The notes beneath the pieces were generated by a model. It saw nothing but the letters and a program-made list of their open reading frames with translations. It made no database searches and was not told where the DNA came from. Positions 1-4,274 of a stretch of 6,290 bases of DNA are shown one piece after another (positions within the stretch are counted from its first letter, which is position 1; each line of letters opens with the position of its first letter). The position numbers and the translations under genes are program-made. Origin of the DNA: DASWHD01 sp036393335 (GTDB taxonomy: Bacteria > CG2-30-53-67 > CG2-30-70-394). The stretch spans positions 1 through 6,290 of the forward strand of contig DASWHD010000043.1 in the NCBI GenBank assembly GCA_036393335.1, read 5' to 3'.

Positions 1-475
1 CCACCCGGATGCCACCCGCCAGGACGTGATGTCCTACGTCCTCGGCGGCGACGGCTCGTCGCTGCTCTTCGAGCGCATCCGCGAGGAGCTCGGCTTGTGC
101 TACGGCATCTTCTCCGGCGTATCACGGTTCGATGGATTTTCCGCGCTGGAGGTGGCTACCGGCTGTGCGCAGGAAACCCTCGCCACTATCCACGGCGAAA
201 CCCGGACCATCATCGAGCGCCTGTGCGCGGAGCGGATCGACGACGACCGCCTGGAAATGGTCAAGGCGGCGCTGCTCTCCGGCCTGCGTATGACCGCCGA
301 GACCTCGAACGGCTACAACCGTATCATCGCCGTCCCGGTCCTCAAGGGGGAGACGGAAAACCCTTATGAAAAAAAGAACCGGGAGATCGCAGAGGTGACC
401 ATCGAGGACGTGCGGCGGCTCGCGGAGGAGACGTTCTCCGTCCCGCCCTTGCACGCCACGTTGGTGGCGGGATAG
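1..475 (+). CDS. M16 family (insulinase-like) zinc peptidase, C-terminal part
   Basis: This is the 3' end of a gene that begins before the window. The frame is open from position 2 to a TAG at 473-475, giving 157 visible residues. What is seen matches the C-terminal (second) M16 domain: a 'YVLGGDGSSLLFERIREELG' stretch followed by LCYG. In this family that segment carries the conserved Arg/Tyr pair that helps hold the substrate peptide. The chain ends in a helix-strand unit (VTIEDVRRLAEETF, then HATLVAG), as M16 proteins usually do. The catalytic HxxEH zinc motif lies in the N-terminal domain and is not visible, so it is unknown whether this is an active protease or a non-catalytic partner subunit. 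A GTG at 26 is internal, not a start, because family similarity continues upstream of it. The gene converges with the minus-strand tRNA-Thr. The family call is secure; substrate and location are unknown. Confidence 0.85.
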   Translation, partial: HPDATRQDVMSYVLGGDGSSLLFERIREELGLCYGIFSGVSRFDGFSALEVATGCAQETLATIHGETRTIIERLCAERIDDDRLEMVKAALLSGLRMTAETSNGYNRIIAVPVLKGETENPYEKKNREIAEVTIEDVRRLAEETFSVPPLHATLVAG

Positions 476-510
476 GGGTCTCCCTAGGCATGGGAACGTT
501 TGAGACAGGG

Positions 511-588
511 CTTCACACTGTCAACAGCCGTTAACAAAACATATCGGACATATCGGCGATTGCTAATGTTGTGAAGACGAGTGTGAAG
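511..588. repeat. 8-bp inverted repeat CTTCACAC / GTGTGAAG
   Basis: CTTCACAC at 511-518 is the exact reverse complement of GTGTGAAG at 581-588. A third, shorter copy, GTGAAG, sits at 571-576. The arms are 62 bases apart, which is long for a hairpin, so paired protein-binding half-sites are as likely as RNA structure. No function is known. Confidence 0.5.
539..556. repeat. Perfect tandem 9-mer ACATATCGG x2
   Basis: ACATATCGG at 539-547 is repeated head to tail at 548-556. It is the most A/T-rich spot of this intergenic region and lies between the arms of the 8-bp inverted repeat. Tandem copies like this can be operator half-sites, but no adjacent gene starts here, so the role is unknown. Confidence 0.6.
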
Positions 589-630
589 GCAACCGCGGAG
601 GGGACCGGCGTTTGTACCGCGCGACATGAC

Positions 631-646
631 AGTGATCGCGCTCACA
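631..646. promoter_or_regulatory. CRP/FNR-superfamily-like palindrome
   Basis: The 16-mer AGTGATCGCGCTCACA matches the CRP consensus TGTGA-N6-TCACA at 9 of 10 specified positions; only the first base differs. The central six bases are GC-rich. It lies in the middle of the gene-free stretch, and no start codon or recognisable promoter follows closely on either strand. The likeness is seen directly; binding by a CRP-type regulator is inference. Confidence 0.35.
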
Positions 647-722
647 CGCGGGGCGCAGCGCGGGCCGCGGAGGTTGCAATGGCGGCGTCGCGCACACCGG
701 CCATTTCGCCGGGAAACCGTGT

Positions 723-758
723 CTCCCAGCCCACATACGGCCCACATGCGCCTGGGAG
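723..758. other. Stem-loop with 7-bp arms in the tRNA trailer region
   Basis: CTCCCAG (723-729) pairs with CTGGGAG (752-758) around a 22-base loop. The loop itself contains CCCACAT twice (730-736 and 741-747). Read on the minus strand it lies about 35 bases beyond the tRNA CCA end, where a transcription end or 3' processing signal would be expected. No U run follows in either direction, so it is not a standard intrinsic terminator. A smaller perfect inverted repeat, ACGGCT-A-AGCCGT, lies at 771-783, between it and the tRNA. Confidence 0.35.
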
Positions 759-792
759 TTGCGCTGAGCCACGGCTAAGCCGTTAACAACCA

Positions 793-868
793 TGGAGCCG
801 ACGCGCGGGATCGAACCGCGGACCTGCGCATTACGAATGCGCTGCTCTGCCGGCTGAGCTACGTCGGC
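793..868 (-). tRNA. tRNA-Thr (anticodon CGU)
   Basis: The minus strand folds as a full 76-nt cloverleaf including an encoded CCA at 795-793. The acceptor stem GCCGACG pairs with CGTCGGC over all seven positions. T8 and A9 are present. The D stem is GCTC/GAGC. The anticodon stem GCGCA/TGCGC closes a seven-base loop TTCGTAA whose anticodon is CGT, reading the threonine codon ACG. The variable loop has five bases (AGGTC), and the T arm is CGCGG-TTCGATC-CCGCG. Body and anticodon arm closely resemble the E. coli tRNA-Thr(CGU), including G1-C72 and C2-G71, which are threonine identity elements together with G35 and U36. The discriminator base 73 is U, whereas the E. coli threonine tRNAs I recall carry A. 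The gene is single, not in a cluster. Confidence 0.96.
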
Positions 869-895
869 TGGGTGTGTCAGGCCGGTGGGGGCGCG

Positions 896-924
896 GTTAT
901 AGCGAACTTGGAGGTCGGGATCCA
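896..924 (-). promoter_or_regulatory. Probable sigma-70 promoter of tRNA-Thr
   Basis: On the minus strand, TATAAC (901-896) is a good -10 box. TGGATC (924-919) lies exactly 17 bases upstream as a weak -35 box. Transcription would start near 889, giving a leader of about 20 bases before the tRNA 5' end at 868. The bases just after the -10 (CGCGCCCCC) form a GC-rich discriminator of the kind found at stable-RNA promoters under stringent control. The -10 is convincing; the -35 is only half-conserved. Confidence 0.5.
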
Positions 925-952
925 GCCCGCAGCGGGAAGCGACGAGGGGGCG

Positions 953-973
953 GCCACGGCGTTGCGCTGTGGC
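953..973 (-). other. Hairpin between the ylbF-like gene and the tRNA promoter
   Basis: GCCAC-G-GCG, loop TTG, CGC-T-GTGGC form a 9-position stem with one imperfect pair (G-U on the plus strand, A-C on the minus strand). It lies 18 bases beyond the stop of the ylbF-like gene, where that transcript should end. There is no T run after it in the minus direction (CCGCCCCCTCG), so it could slow RNA decay or assist Rho rather than act as an intrinsic terminator. A small 5-bp stem with a GGAC loop (983-996) overlaps the stop codon itself. Confidence 0.3.
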
Positions 974-990
974 GTGCCGTCGTCGTAGGA

Positions 991-1365
991 CTACGAAGCC
1001 AAGCCTCCACGACGCGCGGTGCCGGTGCAGTCCTCCTCCGGCGCCAGGCCGATCGCGGCCATGAGGGCATTCTGGCTCGCCTTGAGGCGATCCAGGAGCG
1101 TCTGCTGGTGCTCGATGAGCGCGGCGATGGTCGGATTAGCCCGGGCGGCGTGGAGGGCGCGGGTGAGGTTGTCCACCTCCCGGCGACCGGCGTCGCCACC
1201 CGCGGCGGCGAACCTGCGTTGCGCCTCCATGTAGGCATGAAACAGGCGCGCCGCCTGCGGGTCGTGGCGCACCGCTTCCTCTTGGGCCTGCATGCGCCGC
1301 ATCTCCGGTGAGTCGGCGAACGCGGCGACGAGCTCGGCGGTCTTTTGATCGATGAGATCGGACAT
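991..1365 (-). CDS. YlbF/YmcA family (DUF964, Com_YlbF) protein
   Basis: This 124-residue, largely alpha-helical protein fits the YlbF/YmcA family. An N-terminal helix leads to 'DSPEMRRMQAQEEAVRHDPQ' (residues 18-37). A long helix with LFHAYMEAQRRF follows, and then ANPTIAALIEHQQTLLDRL (76-94), the family's usual two-helix pattern. The ATG at 1365 has no clear Shine-Dalgarno, and upstream sequence is repeat rather than coding, so this start is the best choice. In Bacillus, YlbF with YmcA and YaaT forms a complex that carries Fe-S clusters and steers RNase Y. This protein has only one cysteine (C113, in a basic tail) rather than a C-terminal cysteine cluster, so metal binding is doubtful. It is the last gene of the minus-strand block, 105 bases after rodZ, which suggests co-transcription. 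Family call fairly sure; function here unknown. Confidence 0.75.
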   Translation of the reverse strand: MSDLIDQKTAELVAAFADSPEMRRMQAQEEAVRHDPQAARLFHAYMEAQRRFAAAGGDAGRREVDNLTRALHAARANPTIAALIEHQQTLLDRLKASQNALMAAIGLAPEEDCTGTARRGGLAS

Positions 1366-1368
1366 ATA

Positions 1369-1472
1369 GCGGTTAGCTATCAGCGATCAGCGATCAGCTT
1401 TTAGCTCGTAGCTGTTCGATCGCTTGGCGGGTTTCAAGCTGACGGCTAATCGCTGAAAGCCGACGGCTTCTC
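1369..1472. repeat. Degenerate 7-bp tandem repeats between rodZ and the ylbF-like gene
   Basis: Twelve units of seven bases, each starting GC, fall in register. Seven run from 1369 to 1417: GCGGTTA, GCTATCA, GCGATCA, GCGATCA, GCTTTTA, GCTCGTA, GCTGTTC. After a 20-base break five more run from 1438 to 1472: GCTGACG, GCTAATC, GCTGAAA, GCCGACG, GCTTCTC. The last unit runs into the rodZ stop codon (1473-1471), and the first begins three bases from the start of the ylbF-like gene, so the array occupies essentially the whole spacer. The consensus is roughly GCtgatA. The period is seen directly; the role is unknown. It lacks the 25-40 bp repeat and unique-spacer structure of a CRISPR. Confidence 0.7.
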
Positions 1473-2496
1473 ACGGCAGCTTGAGGTTGCGGATCACGAC
1501 GCCGTGGTCCCCCAAGGGCGGGCGCTTCTTGCCGTCCACCGTCAGGGTGACGCCCCCGGCGTTGCCGACGGTGAGGTCGAATCCACGCTCGGCGTGGAGC
1601 TCGACCCGGTCCCCGCTGGTGAGCAAGAATTCCTTGGTGGTGCCGGCGTCGATCTCGACCTGCAGCCAGCTCTTCTCCGTCGCCTCGATGACCAGCTCGT
1701 GATGGGGCGCTGGGGTAGGGTTCGCCGCCACCACTGGCACGGGCGGTGGGGTCGGGAGGGGTGGGGCCACCGGTTTGGCGAGCAATGGTGGCTCGGGTGT
1801 CGGCGTGATCGGAATGGTGGCCACCTTATCGCTCGGCAGGGTGTCGAGCCCGGACGCCGTGGCAGACAGGGTTCGGCCGGTGTTATGCACCGGCTTCGAC
1901 GGCTCGGGGGCCAGACTCCGCGCCATGTTCTCACGGTACGCGATCACCGTCTCCTTGGGTGTGGCGAAGAGCTGGACCAGCAGATAGATCCCCAGCAGCA
2001 CCGCCGCCGCGGCCGCCAGCATGCTGCCGATCACCATGGAGTTTCGGCGCACCCGATTGCGCCCCTCACGCACGCCAAAAATTCCGCTGACGATCAGATC
2101 CTGACGCCGATCCTTCATCCGCGAGTCGTCCGCCGGACGCAGCATCTGCTCGATCAGTCCGCTCGCCCCCTCGCCGCGCGGCGCCTCGTCGCGCGGCGGC
2201 TCCGCAGACGGCTGCCTGGCGGCGTGGGCCTGCTGCTCGGCGGCGGCCTGGGCGGCCGCCTCCCTGTACCTCTGCAGCACTTCGTTTTCGGCAAGGCCGA
2301 TGAACCGGGCGTAGGAGCGCAAGAACCCCTGCACGTAGATGGAGGACGGCAGACGATCATGGCGACCGTCCTCGATTTCCTGCAGAAAGGCGAGCTTCAC
2401 CTTCGTCCCTTCGGTGATCTCCGAGAGACTGATGCCCCGCATTTCCCGCTCTCGGCGAAGGTACTGGCCGAGGGTTTCGAAGGACTGCTCGGGCAT
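1471..2496 (-). CDS. rodZ: RodZ-like cytoskeletal membrane protein (HTH + TM + DUF4115)
   Basis: The 341-residue protein has the RodZ layout. Residues about 8-75 are an Xre-like HTH_25 domain (LGQYLRREREMRGISLSEI, then the typical IYVQGFLRSYARFIGL). This domain binds MreB in the cytoplasm. A charged linker with REGRNRVRRN precedes one membrane segment at about 154-177, rich in Ala, Leu and Ile. A Pro/Thr-rich periplasmic linker (about 230-264) follows. A beta-strand C-terminal DUF4115 domain (about 267-341) contains SWLQVEIDAGTTKEF and ends VVIRNLKLP. RodZ couples MreB to the elongation machinery and helps set rod shape. The ATG at 2496 begins MPEQSFETLG, close to the usual HTH start; only a weak GAG lies upstream. 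The gene is 52 bases downstream of the TPR lipoprotein gene, a common partnership. ispG, the usual next gene in gammaproteobacteria, is absent. Confidence 0.88.
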   Translation of the reverse strand: MPEQSFETLGQYLRREREMRGISLSEITEGTKVKLAFLQEIEDGRHDRLPSSIYVQGFLRSYARFIGLAENEVLQRYREAAAQAAAEQQAHAARQPSAEPPRDEAPRGEGASGLIEQMLRPADDSRMKDRRQDLIVSGIFGVREGRNRVRRNSMVIGSMLAAAAAVLLGIYLLVQLFATPKETVIAYRENMARSLAPEPSKPVHNTGRTLSATASGLDTLPSDKVATIPITPTPEPPLLAKPVAPPLPTPPPVPVVAANPTPAPHHELVIEATEKSWLQVEIDAGTTKEFLLTSGDRVELHAERGFDLTVGNAGGVTLTVDGKKRPPLGDHGVVIRNLKLP

Positions 2497-2548
2497 AGGC
2501 GCGACTCGGGGCGAAGACTACGAATGTGGCCGGAACGGCGGACGGCGG

Positions 2549-3307
2549 TTATTCCAGTATATCGATATACCGTTGGATCTCGGCGCGCTCACTCTCGTCC
2601 TTGACGAGACGGTGGGCTTCGCTGAGGGCCGCCAGCGCCTGCTGGTAAAGGTGCTGTCGGTAGAGGAGCTTCCCACGGGCGAAAAAGATCGAACCATTGT
2701 CGGGAAAGCGTGTCAACGCATCCTGCAGGACCTGATTCGCGCCCTCCGGGTCGCCGGCCTCGTCGCGCACGTGGGCGAGCTCGAGGTAAGGCGGCGCGTA
2801 GCCGGGGTTGGCCGCGATCGCCTGCTGCAACGCGACCGCGGCGGCGGCGAAATCGCCCTGCTCGGCGTGGACCCGGCCGATGTTGTACAGGGCCACCTCC
2901 GGCGTGCGGTAATCCGTGCATTGCAGGGCGCGTTGAAACGCCGCCTGCGCCTCGGGCCAGCGCCTCTGCACCGAGTACAAGGTCCCTAGGGTGTTGTGGA
3001 TCTCGCCGATCTCCGGCCCCCGTTCCACGGCGATGCCGAGGACCTGCTCGGCGTCCCGGTATTGCTGGAGCTGCAGGTAGGCGAGCCCGAGGAAGTGGTA
3101 GGTATTGGGGTCGGCATCGTCCGCCTCCAGGGCACGGGTGAGGTCGCCGATCGCGGCCTCGGGCAGGCCGAGGGCAAGCTCCCGGGCACCGATCTCCTGG
3201 AAGGCGGCGGCCACCGTCGAATTCTGCTGCTTCTTGGTGCCGCCGGAGGTGCCGGCGCAGCCGGCCACCAACCACAGCGAGAGTAGGGCGAGGATCCAGC
3301 GGTTCAC
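2549..3307 (-). CDS. TPR-repeat lipoprotein, PilF/PilW-like
   Basis: From a GTG at 3307 this encodes 252 residues, about the length of Pseudomonas PilF. Residues 1-17 form a lipoprotein signal: MNRW, a hydrophobic run, then lipobox LVAGC with the lipidated Cys at 17. The mature part is a run of about six TPR units, at roughly 32-65, 67-99, 101-130, 135-168, 170-203 and 205-236. Clear signature positions appear, such as YHFLGLAYLQLQQYRDAEQVL and YNIGRVHAEQGDFAAAAVAL. The frame stays open upstream to 3562 inside mtnP, but only the GTG places the signal peptide at the N-terminus. That GTG overlaps the mtnP stop as GTGA, and no Shine-Dalgarno is visible, so translation is probably coupled. PilF is the outer-membrane pilotin for the PilQ secretin. 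Position before rodZ supports the link, but the TPR sequence is generic, and a different scaffold role is possible. Confidence 0.82.
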   Translation of the reverse strand: MNRWILALLSLWLVAGCAGTSGGTKKQQNSTVAAAFQEIGARELALGLPEAAIGDLTRALEADDADPNTYHFLGLAYLQLQQYRDAEQVLGIAVERGPEIGEIHNTLGTLYSVQRRWPEAQAAFQRALQCTDYRTPEVALYNIGRVHAEQGDFAAAAVALQQAIAANPGYAPPYLELAHVRDEAGDPEGANQVLQDALTRFPDNGSIFFARGKLLYRQHLYQQALAALSEAHRLVKDESERAEIQRYIDILE

Positions 3308-4146
3308 GGTTCGAAAAGGATCGAGAGCGCCGCCAGACGCTGCGGGGGGATCGCGTCGCGCGGGGTGAGCAGCGCCGTAGCGCACGCCTGCGCACATGCG
3401 CACGGCCGGTCGAGGAGCGAGTCGCGCACCAGCCCCTTCACCACCCGCTGGGCAAGGGCCACGTTGGCGTGCAGCACGGCGAGGACCTCCGTCGCCTCCA
3501 CGGCGCCCACCTCCTCGTGCCAGCAGTCGTAATCGGTGCTCATGGCCAGGGTGGCATAACACAGCCCGGCCTCCCGGGCGAGCTTGGCCTCGGTGACATT
3601 GGTCATGCCGATCACGTCCATCCCCCAGGAACGATAGAGGCGTGACTCGGCCTGCGTGGAAAACTGCGGCCCCTCCATGCCCAGGTAGGTGCCGCCGCGG
3701 TGGACCATCCCCCCGGCACCCTCCACCGCGTCGGCGAGGTGGCGGCAGAGGTCGGCACAGACCGGGTTGGCGAGGGAGACATGGCCCACGGCGCCATCCC
3801 CGAAGAAGGTCGACTGCCGCCCGCGCGTGTGGTCGACGAACTGGTCGACCACCACCAGGTGGCCCGGGGCGATCGCCTCACGCAGGGAGCCGACCGCGGA
3901 GACCGACACCAGCCGCCGCACGCCGGCCGACTTGAGGGCGAAGATGTTCGCGCGGTAGTTGATTTCGGAGGGCAGCAAGCGATGATTGCGGCCATGGCGC
4001 GGCAGAAATACCACCTCCAGGCCGTTGAGACGCCCATGGAGCAGCTCGTCCGACGGATCGCCATAGGGGGTCGCGACCCGCTGCCACCGCGGCTCTTGCA
4101 GGTCGGCCATGGAGTACAGACCACTGCCGCCGATGATGCCGATCAT
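3304..4146 (-). CDS. mtnP: S-methyl-5'-thioadenosine phosphorylase (MTAP)
   Basis: This 280-residue protein is close to human MTAP (283) in length and motifs. It uses phosphate to cleave methylthioadenosine into adenine and methylthioribose-1-phosphate in the cytoplasm, clearing a by-product of polyamine and similar SAM reactions. Visible motifs are the phosphate-loop GGSGLY (6-11), RHGRNH (50-55), NYRANIFALK (63-72), SAVGSLREAI (83-92), GMEGPQFSTQAES (156-168), GMTNVTEAKLAREAGL (180-195) and STDYDCW (203-209). The Asp in TDYDCW contacts the purine and marks 6-aminopurine use. The Pseudomonas methylthioinosine phosphorylase has Asn-type sequence there. A CACAQAC cluster (249-255) resembles the CXC seen in some archaeal MTAPs. 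AGGA lies just ahead of the ATG. The gene is first in the minus-strand block and diverges from the deaminase gene. Confidence 0.93.
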   Translation of the reverse strand: MIGIIGGSGLYSMADLQEPRWQRVATPYGDPSDELLHGRLNGLEVVFLPRHGRNHRLLPSEINYRANIFALKSAGVRRLVSVSAVGSLREAIAPGHLVVVDQFVDHTRGRQSTFFGDGAVGHVSLANPVCADLCRHLADAVEGAGGMVHRGGTYLGMEGPQFSTQAESRLYRSWGMDVIGMTNVTEAKLAREAGLCYATLAMSTDYDCWHEEVGAVEATEVLAVLHANVALAQRVVKGLVRDSLLDRPCACAQACATALLTPRDAIPPQRLAALSILFEP

Positions 4147-4274
4147 ATCGTCCTGAATGGCCCGCCACCTCCGACCGGCGGACCCGAAAGCATGGAATGA
4201 GTGGGAAATAGATCCTTGAAAAACAAGGCCAAAAAAACAAGTGAGGCTACCACCGGCGGGGCGCGGCTGCCAGC
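4147..4274. promoter_or_regulatory. Divergent intergenic region with an A/T-rich island
   Basis: These 128 bases separate the start codons of mtnP (minus) and the deaminase gene (plus), so promoters for both should lie here. Most is GC-rich, but about 4200-4245 is markedly A/T-rich, with a run of seven A at 4231-4237. On the minus strand TTGGCC followed 16 bases later by TATTTC is the best sigma-70-like pair I find, and it is weak. No convincing pair was found on the plus strand. The region also holds the CCTTG/CAAGG inverted repeat. Confidence 0.45.
4214..4228. repeat. Perfect inverted repeat CCTTG-AAAAA-CAAGG
   Basis: Five-base arms flank a five-base A loop, inside the A/T-rich island between the divergent genes. 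It overlaps the best minus-strand promoter candidate. That fits an operator for a dimeric repressor; short arms make an RNA-level role less likely. No regulator gene is present in the window. Confidence 0.45.

Larger units (their letters stand above)
526..789. repeat. 12-bp direct repeat pair AGCCGTTAACAA
   Basis: AGCCGTTAACAA occurs exactly at 526-537 and again at 778-789, the second copy ending three bases before the tRNA-Thr CCA end (793-795). The repeat contains the palindrome GTTAAC. The two copies bracket about 240 bases of non-coding sequence. This looks superficially like the footprint of an insertion or excision beside a tRNA. However, the repeat is outside the tRNA body and no integrase or transposase is present, so its origin is open. 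Confidence 0.5.
476..792. other. Intergenic region rich in short repeats, no convincing gene
   Basis: This gap lies between the M16 gene and the 3' end of tRNA-Thr. The only ORFs in it (for example 571-786 plus, 484-747 minus) are short, have mixed third-codon bases unlike the neighbours, and encode low-information peptides. Instead it holds several structures listed separately: a tandem 9-mer, an 8-bp inverted repeat, a CRP-like palindrome, a 7-bp-arm hairpin and a 12-bp repeat pair. Two weak stem candidates lie just after the M16 stop: GTCTC (478-482) with GAGAC (502-506), and GACAG (504-508) with CTGTC (518-522). Neither is followed by a T run, so I do not call a terminator. A perfect TTGACA reads on the minus strand (positions 525-520), but I find no -10 box at the proper distance. 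An unannotated small RNA is possible but unproven. Confidence 0.6.

Noticed and set aside
571..786. 71-residue plus-strand ORF starting with GTG in the gene-free gap
   Set aside because: Third-codon bases are mixed, unlike the strongly GC-biased neighbours; the peptide has no recognisable pattern and no ribosome site.
526..795. 12-bp repeats considered as attL/attR of an integrated element at the tRNA
   Set aside because: The repeats lie outside the tRNA sequence and the interval has no integrase or cargo; kept only as an open observation.
874..1311. 145-residue plus-strand ORF opposite the ylbF-like gene
   Set aside because: It overlaps the tRNA promoter and is antisense to a recognisable helical YlbF-family protein.
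1369..1472. Heptad array considered as a CRISPR
   Set aside because: Units are 7 bp and degenerate, with no spacers of 25-40 bp and no cas genes.
2557..2570. 14-bp perfect palindrome GTATATCGATATAC
   Set aside because: It lies inside the last codons of the TPR gene (RYIDILE); one palindrome of this size is not surprising in 6 kb, though it includes a rare ATA codon.
1504..2604. 366-residue plus-strand ORF
   Set aside because: It is the antisense shadow of rodZ, which shows clear HTH, membrane and DUF4115 parts; the plus-strand product is Arg/Gly-rich with no family likeness.
2549..3562. Long version of the TPR protein starting at 3562
   Set aside because: The extra N-terminal part lies inside mtnP and would bury the lipoprotein signal; the GTG at 3307 fits the lipobox and the GTGA overlap.
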